DNA of 35,092 nt from an uncultured Acetatifactor sp. (GCA_947588205.1 CANPYG010000021.1:1-35092), one strand, 5' to 3'; numbered from the stretch's first letter, positions 21,217 through 30,676 are shown. Notes: generated by a model not told the origin, from the letters alone. Made by a program: numbers and translations.

Positions 21217-22647
21217 TCACCCCGGCTCCGCGATCCTTGACACCCCTACGTAGATCCGCGAGATTTCATACCAGGTAGGATAATCCACCACCCCGGTCTG
21301 CGGGAGATTAAAGATTCTCTGGAACGTCCGCACCGCGTCCGCCGTTCCAGACCCGTAGATCCCGTCCGCCACAATGGTGGGAACCGCCGGATAGTTGCGG
21401 GCGATGCGGTTTAACTGGGTCTGTATCTGCCGTACCTTTTCCCCGGTGGAGCCCCGGCTTAAGTCGTATCCGGGCCAGGAGGAAGGTACGCCGGAGATGG
21501 CTTCCGCGGTGTTGATATACATATCGTTGCCATAGTAGTAGCGGATAATGTCAATGGCGGAATACCCTTCGTCCGCCAGATACATGGATCCCCACTGGCT
21601 TAAGCCGGAGCAGGTCACCCTTTTTCCGTCGCAATAGGAGGTCAGGATGGGCTGGCGCACCCCGGGGCGGGAGAGGTAATTGGCAAAAACGGTATCCACC
21701 AGGTAATCGATGTTTTCAAAAATGTTCCGTCCGTAGATCCATTTCTGGTCATAGGCGGTGGAGGAGGTGATGGTAAAATTATAACCCTGACTCCTGTACC
21801 ATTCTGTATACACACGGTTTAAGGTAAAGGACATGATCGCCAGGATATTGGCGTAGATCGCCGACTCCGGCCAGGTGGAGTAGATTTCACAGGAGGTCAC
21901 ATTTTTAATATAGTCTGTGTATCTCACCCAGTAATTCTGGGCGGTGGAATCGGAAGGCACTCCGTCATGGACGATGATATATTCCGGGATGACCACCCTC
22001 GACAAGACGATTTCCCCGGTCTCGGCGAGGGGCTTGATCTCGTCCTCCGGAATCTTGGGCGGGTATTCAGCGAACAGGGTATGGGGCTGAATTACCACGG
22101 TTTTTTCATCCTCCTCCGTCATCTGCAGGGGATTCATCCGAACGGTCTGGAGAGAAAGCTCATCTGCCAGAATCTCTGAGCCGGATACCAGCACAGGCTC
22201 GTATCCGTCGGCAGTCACAGAGATATTGTATTCCGAATAGGGCTGGTTATCGGACTCCGGATCCAGGGACCACTTTAAGGGCGGCGCGGGGAGATTGATT
22301 GTATCCGTCTGTCCCGAGCTGTCGGTGGTCAGCCTTTCCAGGACAGAATCGGGGTCTCCTGTAAAAGAAATGATCACTGTGGCGTTTTCCACCGGGATCA
22401 GACCGATGGAGGAGACCACGCTGATCTTCAGGGCTCCGGCGTAAGGAGAATCGATGGTATCGGGAACCTGCTCATTCTCCGTGGGGGAGTTCATGGATGG
22501 GGCGTTATTCGGGTCGGGATTGATCTGCTGAAAGTTGTTCGGATAGGAGGGCATTTGTAAACCGCCGTTTTGTACGGGATCTTCCTGTACCAGCTTGAGC
22601 TCTGAGGGTGAAGGAATATGGGCAGCGTGTAACATATATTCAGGCAT
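21217..22647 (-). CDS. SpoIID-like / peptidoglycan-binding domain protein
   Basis: A 476-residue protein. After a Pro/Asn-rich N-terminus, residues about 70-170 form a beta-sandwich resembling a carboxypeptidase-regulatory-like fold (SIGLIPVENATVIISF ... TADGYEPV). The middle, about 215-390, resembles the SpoIID/LytB family: NYWVRYTDYIKNVTSCEIYSTWP early, and CSGLSQWGSMYLADEGYSAIDIIRYYYG at the end, the counterpart of the SQWGA motif. The C-terminus, about 400-470, is a PG_binding_1 domain (GSTGEKVRQIQTQL, GIYGSGTADAVRTFQ). No signal peptide or membrane helix is evident, which is odd for a wall enzyme and could fit a forespore or spore-coat role. The ATG at 22647 has AAAGGA upstream. It follows the AraC gene on the same strand, 131 bp apart. 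The spore role is inference. Confidence 0.78.
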   Translation of the reverse strand: MPEYMLHAAHIPSPSELKLVQEDPVQNGGLQMPSYPNNFQQINPDPNNAPSMNSPTENEQVPDTIDSPYAGALKISVVSSIGLIPVENATVIISFTGDPDSVLERLTTDSSGQTDTINLPAPPLKWSLDPESDNQPYSEYNISVTADGYEPVLVSGSEILADELSLQTVRMNPLQMTEEDEKTVVIQPHTLFAEYPPKIPEDEIKPLAETGEIVLSRVVIPEYIIVHDGVPSDSTAQNYWVRYTDYIKNVTSCEIYSTWPESAIYANILAIMSFTLNRVYTEWYRSQGYNFTITSSTAYDQKWIYGRNIFENIDYLVDTVFANYLSRPGVRQPILTSYCDGKRVTCSGLSQWGSMYLADEGYSAIDIIRYYYGNDMYINTAEAISGVPSSWPGYDLSRGSTGEKVRQIQTQLNRIARNYPAVPTIVADGIYGSGTADAVRTFQRIFNLPQTGVVDYPTWYEISRIYVGVSRIAEPG

Positions 22648-22778
22648 AGTGTTTCCTTTTTGCATTTCGGTTATGGTAAATATATGCTTTCCGCAGAAAA
22701 AGTATGCGATCGGAACCCATAAGCGGAGTGTGAAGAAAGAAGGGAGAAGAAGGAGGCATGGAGCGGCGAAAGAGCCTC

Positions 22779-23768
22779 TCACCCGTTCGCCCTCCTGTAC
22801 TGCTTCGGCGTCATGCCCATATATTTTTTAAAAGCCTTTACAAAATAGCTGCTGTCGTTGAATCCGCATTCCATGCCGACGACTGTGATAGGAAAGTCCG
22901 CGGAGCAAAGAAGGCTCGCGGCCCGTTCAATCCTGTAATAGTTTACATAATCCATGGGCGTCTGATGGGTGACGGAGCGGAAAAACCGACAGAAGTATTT
23001 GGGGCTCATTCCCGCGACAGAAGCCAGGTCATCTAAAATGATTTTCTCCGCAAAGTGGTTCTCAATATATTCCAGTACGGTCTTTAACTGGGATACTTTT
23101 CGGGAGCTGCTGGGGGAATTGCCCTCTTCCTGCAAAAGATACCCTTTTTCCAGAATCAGCGCGAACAGCCGGCTTAGGTTTCCAAGGGCGGTCAGCTCGC
23201 AGGGATGTCGAAGGGATCCGTCCAGGGGATCGCCTGGGAGCCGGTCTGTGAAGCTCCCTGTGGGATCACCTGTTCCCTTCTTTTTCCCGGCAGAAAATCC
23301 CCGCATCAGTTCATCCACGATTTCGTAAAGATCTGTTTCCCCACAGGTGCTTTTGTCCGGTTTCTTTTCCTCCCCTTCCGTTTCTTGGCGGCCCGCCTGC
23401 CCGCAGGGGAAGTAAACCCAGGGAAGCACTTGGTTGCGGTAGATCGGGCGAAGATACTTTTTTACCGAATTTACATCTCGGAACAGCCCGTGGAGGTCAA
23501 AAACAAAGCATTCGTACACACAGTCCTTCGGGGTTCCCCCGTGCAGCATGCCGTCCCGCAGAAGGAAAACATCCCCGGCATGGGCGAGGTATTCCTCTTC
23601 GTCCGCGTGAAGAGTGAATTCGCCCTGCAGGATCCGGATGATTTCCCACTCCTTATGCCAGTGGAAGGCCATATGGTATTGCGGGTGGTCCTTGTCCACA
23701 TAATAGTATTCCGCCGGGAAATCTACGGTTCCATGCTGTTTCTTCTCGTGAAAGCTTAAGTTGTACAT
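22779..23768 (-). CDS. AraC-family transcriptional regulator, probable fucose-operon regulator
   Basis: A 329-residue AraC-type protein. The N-terminal cupin region reads HMAFHWHKEWEIIRILQGEFTLH and HAGDVFLLRDGMLHGG. The C-terminal HTH pair reads IILDDLASVAGMSPKYFCRFFRSVTHQTPMDYV and ITVVGMECGFNDSSYFVKAFKKYMGMTPKQYR. Between them a Lys/Gly/Asp-rich, probably disordered insert (about 125-200) is longer than usual. The ATG at 23768 follows ATGGGGAT. It is divergent from fucI with overlapping promoters, so control of fucI and autoregulation are likely. Confidence 0.88.
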   Translation of the reverse strand: MYNLSFHEKKQHGTVDFPAEYYYVDKDHPQYHMAFHWHKEWEIIRILQGEFTLHADEEEYLAHAGDVFLLRDGMLHGGTPKDCVYECFVFDLHGLFRDVNSVKKYLRPIYRNQVLPWVYFPCGQAGRQETEGEEKKPDKSTCGETDLYEIVDELMRGFSAGKKKGTGDPTGSFTDRLPGDPLDGSLRHPCELTALGNLSRLFALILEKGYLLQEEGNSPSSSRKVSQLKTVLEYIENHFAEKIILDDLASVAGMSPKYFCRFFRSVTHQTPMDYVNYYRIERAASLLCSADFPITVVGMECGFNDSSYFVKAFKKYMGMTPKQYRRANG

Positions 23769-23851
23769 TTTTTATCCCCATCCATATGAAATCAGAAAAA
23801 CACCTGCTGCTCCTTTGAGCAAGGAAAGTTACTTTTTTACCATTTTTAGAG

Positions 23852-23881
23852 ATTATAACACAAGACAGGCCAGAAAAGCAA
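23852..23881 (-). promoter_or_regulatory. promoter of the AraC gene divergent from fucI
   Basis: Minus strand: TTGCTT (23881-23876), 18-bp spacer, perfect TATAAT (23857-23852). It overlaps the fucI promoter almost completely, so RNA polymerase cannot occupy both at once. Confidence 0.55.
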
Positions 23882-23890
23882 TGTTATAAT
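23862..23890 (+). promoter_or_regulatory. fucI promoter with a weak -35 box
   Basis: AAGACA (23862-23867), 17-bp spacer, perfect TATAAT (23885-23890). The poor -35 fits an activator-dependent promoter. The leader to the ATG at 23979 holds a hairpin, GTCCGC (23915-23920) / GCGGAC (23933-23938). Confidence 0.55.
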
Positions 23891-23978
23891 TATGCCATAA
23901 AGTATCTCGTTACGGTCCGCCCTTTTAACGGAGCGGACACAGCCTTATCAACAATCCAAAAAGGGAGGTATTACAGCT

Positions 23979-25778
23979 ATGGCAGAAAGCAGATTGATCG
24001 GAAGATATCCGGTCATCGGAATCCGTCCCACCATCGACGGAAGAAGGGGTTACTTAAACGTTAGGGGTTCTCTGGAGGAGCAGACCATGAATATGGCTCT
24101 TTCCGCCAAGAAGCTTTTTGAGGAGAATCTCCGCTACACCAACGGAGAGCCTGTAAAGGTCGTGATTTCGCCCACTACCATCGGACGTGTGGCGGAAGCT
24201 GCCGTTTGTGCGGATTATTTTGCAAAAGAGGGTGTGGAGATCACGCTGACCGTGACACCCTGCTGGTGCTACGGCGCGGAGACCATGGATATGGACCGCA
24301 AGACCATCAAGGGCGTGTGGGGCTTCAACGGCACAGAGCGTCCCGGCGCGGTTTATCTGGCAAGCGTTCTGGCAACCCATGCGCAGAAGGGTCTTCCCGC
24401 GTTCGGTATTTACGGACATGACGTCCAGGATGCGGATGCAACGGAGATTCCCGAGGACGTAAAGGAGAAGCTGCTGCGCTTCGGCCGGGCGGCTGTGGCA
24501 GTGGCTACCATGAGGGGCAAGTCCTATCTGCAGATCGGTTCTATCTGCATGGGTATCGGCGGTTCCATCATCGATCCCGCATTTATTGAAGAATATCTCG
24601 GTATGCGTGTGGAGTCCGTGGACGAGGTGGAGATCATCCGCCGCATGAGCGAAGGCATCTACGACGAAGCCGAGTTTGAAAAGGCGTATGCATGGACCAA
24701 GGAGAAATGTATCCGGGGCTTTGACAAGAATCCTCCCGAGGTACAGAAGACTCCTGAACAGACGGAAGAGGACTGGAAGTTCGTGGTGAAGATGATGTGT
24801 ATCATCAAGGATCTCATGAACGGCAACAAGAACCTGCCTAAGGGCTGCGAGGAAGAGATGGTGGGGCATAACGCCCTGGCAGCAGGCTTCCAGGGACAGC
24901 GTCAGTGGACCGACTTCTATCCCAACTGCGATTTCGCGGAAGCCCTGTTAAATACCTCCTTCGACTGGAACGGGGCCAGGGAGCCTTACGTGCTGGCCAC
25001 CGAGAATGATGTATTAAACGGTCTTGGCATGATGTTCATGAAGTTACTGACCAACCGCGCACAGATCTTCGCGGATGTGCGTACCTATTGGAGCCCGGAG
25101 GCTGTGAAGAAGGCCACCGGCGGCTATGAGCTCACCGGCGTCGCCAAGGAAGCCGGCGGCTTTATCCATCTGATCAATTCCGGCGCTGCCTGCCTGGACG
25201 CCAACGGCCAGGCCGTGGACGAGAGCGGCAACCATGTGATGAAGCCTTGGTACGATGTGACGGATGCGGATATCGACGCCATCATGGGAGCCACCACCTG
25301 GAATGCGGCGGACTTCGGTTATTTCCGGGGCGGCGGATTCTCCTCCAGGTTTGTGACCGAGGCCGAGATGCCTGCCACCATGATCCGTCTGAACCTTGTG
25401 AAGGGCTTAGGACCCATGCTGCAGATTGCAGAAGGCTGGACCGTGAAGCTGCCCGCCGAGGTGACGGAGGGTCTTTGGAAGCGCACCGATGATACCTGGC
25501 CCTGCACCTGGTTCGCACCCAGATGCGACGGCAAGGAAGGCCCCTTCAAGAGCGCTTATGATGTGATGAACAACTGGGGAGCCAACCATGGCGCCATCAG
25601 CTATGGGCATATCGGGGCAGACCTTATTACCATGTGCTCCATGCTCCGTATCCCCGTGAGCATGCACAACGTGCCTGCGGACAAGATTTTCCGTCCCGCT
25701 GCATGGAATGCTTTCGGCATGGATAAGGAGGGTCAGGACTTCAGGGCCTGCGCGGCTTACGGACCTCTGTACAAGTAA
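23979..25778 (+). CDS. fucI: L-fucose isomerase
   Basis: A 599-residue L-fucose isomerase that converts L-fucose to L-fuculose, Mn-dependent and cytoplasmic. The whole length aligns in character with E. coli FucI (591 residues). Diagnostic stretches are [112 protein letters not shown], and the C-terminal SYGHIGADL and RIPVSMHNV. The ATG at 23979 has GGGAGG upstream. It is followed by a strong terminator, so fucU downstream is a separate unit. Fuculose kinase and aldolase are not in the window. Confidence 0.97.
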   Translation: MAESRLIGRYPVIGIRPTIDGRRGYLNVRGSLEEQTMNMALSAKKLFEENLRYTNGEPVKVVISPTTIGRVAEAAVCADYFAKEGVEITLTVTPCWCYGAETMDMDRKTIKGVWGFNGTERPGAVYLASVLATHAQKGLPAFGIYGHDVQDADATEIPEDVKEKLLRFGRAAVAVATMRGKSYLQIGSICMGIGGSIIDPAFIEEYLGMRVESVDEVEIIRRMSEGIYDEAEFEKAYAWTKEKCIRGFDKNPPEVQKTPEQTEEDWKFVVKMMCIIKDLMNGNKNLPKGCEEEMVGHNALAAGFQGQRQWTDFYPNCDFAEALLNTSFDWNGAREPYVLATENDVLNGLGMMFMKLLTNRAQIFADVRTYWSPEAVKKATGGYELTGVAKEAGGFIHLINSGAACLDANGQAVDESGNHVMKPWYDVTDADIDAIMGATTWNAADFGYFRGGGFSSRFVTEAEMPATMIRLNLVKGLGPMLQIAEGWTVKLPAEVTEGLWKRTDDTWPCTWFAPRCDGKEGPFKSAYDVMNNWGANHGAISYGHIGADLITMCSMLRIPVSMHNVPADKIFRPAAWNAFGMDKEGQDFRACAAYGPLYK

Positions 25779-25780
25779 GT

Positions 25781-25810
25781 TTTGCATAAGTAAATTTAGC
25801 ATAAGTAAAC
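25781..25810. repeat. two 15-bp direct repeats after fucI
   Basis: TTTGCATAAGTAAAT (25781-25795) and TTAGCATAAGTAAAC (25796-25810) stand in tandem right after the fucI stop. A third partial copy (TTTGCATAAAGA) starts near 25819. Confidence 0.7.
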
Positions 25811-25834
25811 CATGTAACTTTGCATAAAGATTTT

Positions 25835-25887
25835 AGCCATGCCCCCTGCTGCGGTTCTTTGCAGCAGGGGGGCATGGCTGTTTTTTC
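25835..25887 (+). terminator. fucI terminator
   Basis: AGCCATGCCCCCTGCTGC (25835-25852) pairs with 25861-25879 as an 18-bp stem with one bulged base, followed by a run of six Ts (25881-25886). Confidence 0.95.
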
Positions 25888-25972
25888 TAAGCGCAAGATT
25901 TGCATCTTTGTGGGCAAATATCTGCATAAGGCTGAAAAAAGTGTTCCGTGTAAAATCTCGGGGAAACTGCCC

Positions 25973-26102
25973 CTTGGCTGAACGGACGAAGGGAGCGCCA
26001 TTTTATGAGAAAAGGTAGTATATCCTTTCCCTTGGAGCGGACTTAGAATCGACGAAAAGAACGTAAGTGCGGCTTCGCGAATGGCGCAGAGTAAACAGTA
26101 AC
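25973..26102 (-). mobile_element. second copy of the structured element, inverted relative to copy 1
   Basis: Positions 25973-26009 are the exact reverse complement of 8875-8911 (37 of 37). Positions about 26080-26102 match the reverse complement of the left end of copy 1 (GTTAC-GTTCACTC-GCGCCATTCGC) with several changes. The middle (26010-26075) differs from copy 1, and the arm beyond 25973 is short or lost, so the copy is diverged and partly truncated. No protein is encoded; a minus-strand frame across it reads the same meaningless MALPSSVQPR as copy 1. It sits between the fucI terminator and the fucU promoter in the 494-bp gene-free stretch 25779-26272. Confidence 0.7.
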
Positions 26103-26141
26103 ACCTCGTAAATTTGCCTTGCTCCATCTCCCCATAGAATA

Positions 26142-26170
26142 TTGCATTATGGCCGCAGTGATGGTAAAAT
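26142..26170 (+). promoter_or_regulatory. fucU promoter
   Basis: TTGCAT (26142-26147), 17-bp spacer, TAAAAT (26165-26170) with TGG directly upstream. It lies just past the structured element and explains how fucU is transcribed beyond the fucI terminator. Confidence 0.6.
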
Positions 26171-26272
26171 AAAAATGCAGGGCATGCTATTTTTGTACGC
26201 CACAGGGCGGGCGATGTGCCTGCAGGGCAAAAGGAAGGTCGCAAGTTAAAAAGAAAGAAGGAGAATAATATT

Positions 26273-26710
26273 ATGCTGAAAGGGATTCCGAAGATTTTAT
26301 CCCCCGAACTGTTAAAGGTATTGTGCGAAATGGGTCACGGAGACCGTATTGTGATCGGAGACGGTAATTTCCCTGCGGAGACCATGGGAAAGAACGCCAT
26401 CGTAATCCGGATGGACGGGCATGGGACCTGCGACGTGCTGGAAGCAATCTTAAAGGTGTTTCCTCTGGATACCTATGTGGAAAAGCCGGTAAGTCTCATG
26501 GAGGTAGTGCCCGGCGACAATGTGGAGACCCCCATCTGGGATGAATATGAAAAGCTGGTGGCGGCTGAGGATGCGCGCGGCAAAAAAGCCATCGGGTATA
26601 TCGAGAGATTTGCCTTTTATGAGGAGGCAAAGAAAGCCTATGCCGTTATCGCAACCGGCGAGGGCGCGCTTTATGCGAACGTGATGCTGCAGAAGGGCGT
26701 AGTGGTATAG
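26273..26710 (+). CDS. fucU: L-fucose mutarotase (RbsD/FucU family)
   Basis: A 145-residue protein of the RbsD/FucU family that interconverts the alpha and beta anomers of L-fucose, feeding fucI. The opening MLKGIPKILSPELLKVLCEMGHGD carries the conserved catalytic His (residue 22), followed by IVIGDGNFPAE. The C-terminal RFAFYEEAKKAYAVIATGE is typical of FucU rather than RbsD. The ATG at 26273 has AAGGAG nine bases upstream; the frame opens 19 codons earlier, but that stretch lacks family similarity. Its position after fucI supports fucose rather than ribose. It has its own promoter at 26142-26170. Confidence 0.93.
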   Translation: MLKGIPKILSPELLKVLCEMGHGDRIVIGDGNFPAETMGKNAIVIRMDGHGTCDVLEAILKVFPLDTYVEKPVSLMEVVPGDNVETPIWDEYEKLVAAEDARGKKAIGYIERFAFYEEAKKAYAVIATGEGALYANVMLQKGVVV

Positions 26711-26761
26711 TGCAGGGCGTTGGAGGTGTTTCCGAATCCGGAATGAACCCCGGCGGAAAGG

Positions 26762-26790
26762 TTGACTTTTTTTGTCATTTTTAGTATGAT
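26762..26790 (+). promoter_or_regulatory. promoter of the DUF5717-DUF5716 operon
   Basis: TTGACT (26762-26767), 17-bp spacer, TATGAT (26785-26790), about 40 bp before the start codon. The three following genes lie close together without a terminator, so this probably serves the whole operon. Confidence 0.7.
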
Positions 26791-26829
26791 AAAAAAAGGA
26801 AAAAGGTATAGATTGGCAGGTGAGTGCGG

Positions 26830-29800
26830 ATGAATCATGTGTTGGAACGGATCCTGGAGGGAAGATTTGAGGGCGGTTTGGGTTCCCTTGAGTTTTCCTG
26901 TGCAGATATCGCACTCATTCTGGCACCAGGTGCTCTCTATGAGGGCACCTTTGCTGTATATGGGAACGGTGATGGCGAGACCTATGGGTATGTGACTTCT
27001 ACCGATCAGAGGATGGAATGTGTTACCACCGAGTTCCGGGGTATGGAGGATATGATCGGTTATCGTTTCCATGGGGAGCATCTTAAGAACGGTGAAGTGG
27101 TGAAGGGTGAATTCCACATTGTCAGCAACCGCGGGGAATACCGTCTTCCTTATGAGATTCTGATGGACCGGGATCCCCTCGCTTCTTCGGCTGGGGAGAT
27201 CAATAATCTGTTTCAGTTTGCAAATCTGGCGAAGGAGAGCTGGGATGAGGCGCTCAGGATGTTTTATTCGCAGCCCTTTGCCGGGCTGATAGAAGAGCTG
27301 GACGAAAAGGAGAGACTTGCCGGACGGCCCTGCCTGAGAGAGCTTTACCGCGGCTTCAGCGCCAACGCGGGCAATCCTCAAAACATGGAGGAATTTCTGA
27401 TCGCAGCCGGTCAGAAGACGAGGATAGAGTATCTGGTCCAGGAGAATGAGCTGGTGGTGGAGAATCCTGTGGGCGTGGCGGAGGAAGCCGTCAGCATCGT
27501 GAAGAATGGCTGGGGCTTTACCAGGCTTGAGATTGCTGTGGAAGGAGACTTCCTTTATTCGGAGAAGGAAGTGCTGAGCGATGATGACTTCCTTGGGAAC
27601 CGCTGCAGGCTCCCCATTTACATAGACAGCTCCAGGCTTCACGCGGGCAGAAATTTTGGCAGGATCACCCTTTCCGGTTCTTTCCAGACGCTGACGGTAG
27701 CCATTACCGTGAGGATCGGGTCTAAGGGCAGTGCCGCCGTCAGCGCAAGGCGGGAGTGGAAGCAGTCATTGTTGCGGTTAATGGAGCTGTACCAGTCTTA
27801 TCGGCTGGGGAGCCTATCCCCACATACCTGGATGAAGGAATCGGGAAGCCTGATAGAACGTCTCGCAGTGATGAACGAGCGGGATGTCATGGTGCGTCTG
27901 CTGCAGGCACAGCTTCTGATCGCCAGGGAGCGTTTCCATGAGGGCAACTGGATGCTGGAGCACTCTCTTGAACTGATCGAGGAATCCGAAGGGGACAATA
28001 GCGCCCTTTACGCATATTATTTGTACCTGACCACACTGTTGAAGCCGGAAGGCTGGTATCTGAAGCAGGTTTCGGAGGAGCTGGAGGATTTATACCGCCG
28101 CAACCAGGATTCCTGGCAGGTGGCGTGGGTGCTTCTTTTCCTGTCTCCCGAATACAATCGGAAAAGTTCCGCCAGATGGGGCTTTCTGGAAAAACAGTTT
28201 GAGAACGGATGCACCAGTCCGCTCATTTATCTCGAGGCCCTGATCCTTTTAAACCGGAATCCGGCCGTCCTGCGTACTTTAAAATCGTTTGAAATCCAGG
28301 TTTTATCCTATGGCTGCAGACAGGATATGCTTTCTTCCCAGCTGGTGGATCAAATGCTGTATCTCGCGGGAAGGAAGAAGGATTATTCTCCCGTTCTGCT
28401 CAGGGTGCTTGTTTCCTGTTATGAAAAACGCAGTTCCTCCGCAGTTTTGCAGGAAATCTGCTCTCAGCTGATCAAAGGAGGGCTCACGGGGCCGAAGGCC
28501 TTTCAATGGTATGAGCTCGGGGTTGAGCAGGAGCTGCGCCTTACCAAGCTGTATGAATATTATATGATGTCCATGGATCCGGAAGGTGACAGGGAGATTT
28601 CCAGAAAAGCGCTCCTTTATTTCTCATACCAGGTCAATCTGGATTATGAGCGCACGGCCTATTTATATCGTTATGTGGTGAGCCGCAGACAGCAGGATCC
28701 GGATCTGTTTGAAAGCTATAGGGAGCGTATAGAATTTTTTGTGCTGGACCAGATCAAAAAGGAACATATCAATCGGAATCTGGCTTACCTGTATCAGAAG
28801 ATCCTTGTACCGGAGCTTTTCGGGGAGCTGATGGCGGAAGGGCTTGTAAAGCTTTTGTTCGCCTGGGAGATCAGGATAGAGGATCAGGGAATTCCTTCGG
28901 TATGTCAGACGATCTGCCGCGCCGTCTGCAGCCGCCCCGGTGTGGAGCAGATGATGACGTATCCTGTGGTGAACGGTTCCGCCTGGGTGCCGTTGTACCG
29001 CCCGGATGATGTGGTACTGCTGGAGGACACCAAGGGGAACCGGTATCTTGTAAGCGAAGGATACCGGAGTAAGGCAGCTGATGTGGAGGAGGTTCCCCTG
29101 GGGAACCGGTATCTTGCAAGCGGTGTATTCCGCTTGCAAAAGCTGATGGATGAGGCACAGTTTTTGGAGCTCACCTGCTTCTATGCGCTGACAGGGGGCG
29201 TGGACAGCAGGCTGAGGCTTGGAGCGCTGACCCGGGAGAGAGAGGCTTATGGACTGTCTGCGCCGGATCTGTCTCTGATCCTGTTCGCCAGGTATGTCTG
29301 GGAACAGGGAAGCGGAGGATCCCTGACGGAGGATCAGTTATACTGCGGAAGGCTGCTGGCAGATGCCGCGCAGCTTGACCCCTCTTATCGGGAGGAGGTT
29401 CAGCTGAGAATGCTTCGGGAATATGCTGCCAGGGATGATGTGCGCAGCCTGAATTTCATTTTGGATCAGGTGCATCCCCAGGATCTGGATGATGCCGGCC
29501 GCAGTGAGGTGCTTGGATATTTGGTCGGGCAGAACAGACTGGAGACAGCATATCAGTGGGTGGCGGATTTCGGAACCGGTTCTGCAGACGGCAAAACGCT
29601 GCTGCAGATCCTTTCCTATGAGGTGGAGCATGTAGATTATACGGAAGACGATGTGCTGCTGCTAAGGACTGCACATGCTTTCCGTCAGGGGAAATACGAC
29701 GGAAATATTCTTCATTATCTGGCAAAGCATTTTCGCGGGCTGACCAGCGAAATGACGGCGGTATGGAAGGCAGCCAGATCCTTTGGCGTGGATACCTTCG

Positions 29801-30636
29801 AGTTGTGCGAGAATCTGCTGTTACAGATTTTGTTTACCGGTTCGGAAGTGGAGGAAAAACAGGAGATCTTCCGGTACTATATTTCCCAGGGCGCCAAGGC
29901 GGCCGTGGAGGAGGCATATTTAAGACAGAGCGCTTATGCCTATCTGATAAAGGGCACTGTGCCGGATGAGACCGCGGTCAGGGAAATGCTTCAGATGTTC
30001 TTACGCGGGGATGAACTGCACCTGACGGAAAAACTGGCGGTGTTAAGTCTTTTCGGAAGCCCCCGGGACGAGAAGCTGTCTGAACGTAAGGACGCCTCTG
30101 AAGAAGGGGTTGGCAGAGTGGGCAGGGAAACGCTGACCGGCATCCTGGGCGCCATGCTTTGTGAAATGCTTGACCAGGGTATTTATCTGAATGCTTTCCG
30201 TAATCTTCCGGTGGACGGGAAACTGTTGGAACCCATGCAGGATAAAACAGTGGTGGAGTACCGTACACAGCAGGATGGAAGAGTGATACTGAATTACCGC
30301 ATCAGGCAGCCGGAAGGGGAGCGGGAGCCGGATATCTTTAAATGGGAAGAGATTGCCCCGGTCTGTAAGGGGCTGTATTGTAAGAGCTTTATCCTGTTTT
30401 TCGGGGAAAGCCTGGAATATTATGTGGAGCAGGAAAGAAACGGCGTGATGGAGAGGACTGCGGAAGGCGTCATTGATAAGGAAGATACCCCTTCCAAAGA
30501 GGCCTCCGACCGTTATGACAGGATCAACGACATTCTGCTTGCTTATGCTGTGGAAGATTATGACTCCCTGGACAGGCTTCTGGAGGATTATTATCACAGA
30601 GAATACCTCGGCGGACGATTATTTGTCCGCAGATAG
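26830..30636 (+). CDS. DUF5717 family protein, large beta + helical-repeat protein
   Basis: A 1268-residue cytoplasmic protein without membrane segments, recognised as DUF5717, a family found mainly in Lachnospiraceae. Residues 1-110 are beta-rich (GALYEGTFAVYGNGDGETYG ... VTTEFRGME), and a second beta segment lies near 200-300 (LEIAVEGDFLYSEKE ... FGRITLSGSFQTLTVAITV). From about 320 to 1110 the chain is a long run of helical repeats of the TPR/solenoid type. A last beta domain follows near 1140-1215. The ATG at 26830 has AGGTGAG five bases upstream and is preferred to GTG 26824. It is followed after 40 bp by DUF5716 and then a helical-repeat protein, an arrangement I recall as a recurring DUF5717-DUF5716 pair. 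Function is unknown; a scaffold is a reasonable guess. Confidence 0.8.
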   Translation: MNHVLERILEGRFEGGLGSLEFSCADIALILAPGALYEGTFAVYGNGDGETYGYVTSTDQRMECVTTEFRGMEDMIGYRFHGEHLKNGEVVKGEFHIVSNRGEYRLPYEILMDRDPLASSAGEINNLFQFANLAKESWDEALRMFYSQPFAGLIEELDEKERLAGRPCLRELYRGFSANAGNPQNMEEFLIAAGQKTRIEYLVQENELVVENPVGVAEEAVSIVKNGWGFTRLEIAVEGDFLYSEKEVLSDDDFLGNRCRLPIYIDSSRLHAGRNFGRITLSGSFQTLTVAITVRIGSKGSAAVSARREWKQSLLRLMELYQSYRLGSLSPHTWMKESGSLIERLAVMNERDVMVRLLQAQLLIARERFHEGNWMLEHSLELIEESEGDNSALYAYYLYLTTLLKPEGWYLKQVSEELEDLYRRNQDSWQVAWVLLFLSPEYNRKSSARWGFLEKQFENGCTSPLIYLEALILLNRNPAVLRTLKSFEIQVLSYGCRQDMLSSQLVDQMLYLAGRKKDYSPVLLRVLVSCYEKRSSSAVLQEICSQLIKGGLTGPKAFQWYELGVEQELRLTKLYEYYMMSMDPEGDREISRKALLYFSYQVNLDYERTAYLYRYVVSRRQQDPDLFESYRERIEFFVLDQIKKEHINRNLAYLYQKILVPELFGELMAEGLVKLLFAWEIRIEDQGIPSVCQTICRAVCSRPGVEQMMTYPVVNGSAWVPLYRPDDVVLLEDTKGNRYLVSEGYRSKAADVEEVPLGNRYLASGVFRLQKLMDEAQFLELTCFYALTGGVDSRLRLGALTREREAYGLSAPDLSLILFARYVWEQGSGGSLTEDQLYCGRLLADAAQLDPSYREEVQLRMLREYAARDDVRSLNFILDQVHPQDLDDAGRSEVLGYLVGQNRLETAYQWVADFGTGSADGKTLLQILSYEVEHVDYTEDDVLLLRTAHAFRQGKYDGNILHYLAKHFRGLTSEMTAVWKAARSFGVDTFELCENLLLQILFTGSEVEEKQEIFRYYISQGAKAAVEEAYLRQSAYAYLIKGTVPDETAVREMLQMFLRGDELHLTEKLAVLSLFGSPRDEKLSERKDASEEGVGRVGRETLTGILGAMLCEMLDQGIYLNAFRNLPVDGKLLEPMQDKTVVEYRTQQDGRVILNYRIRQPEGEREPDIFKWEEIAPVCKGLYCKSFILFFGESLEYYVEQERNGVMERTAEGVIDKEDTPSKEASDRYDRINDILLAYAVEDYDSLDRLLEDYYHREYLGGRLFVRR
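29034..29122 (+). repeat. 66-bp-period duplication inside the DUF5717 gene
   Basis: GGGGAACCGGTATCTTG followed by AAGCG occurs at 29034 and again at 29100, 66 bp apart and in frame. The protein reads GNRYLVSEGYR and, 22 residues later, GNRYLASGVFR. The matching 22-23 bp differ at one base, so the duplication or gene conversion is recent. Confidence 0.7.
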
Positions 30637-30676
30637 ACCGCAGGTCGTCCGTAATTTTATGAAAGGAGAGGGTGGA

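Noticed and set aside
26671-27642. 323-codon minus-strand frame opposite fucU and DUF5717
   Set aside because: Antisense shadow without a ribosome binding site or recognisable domain.
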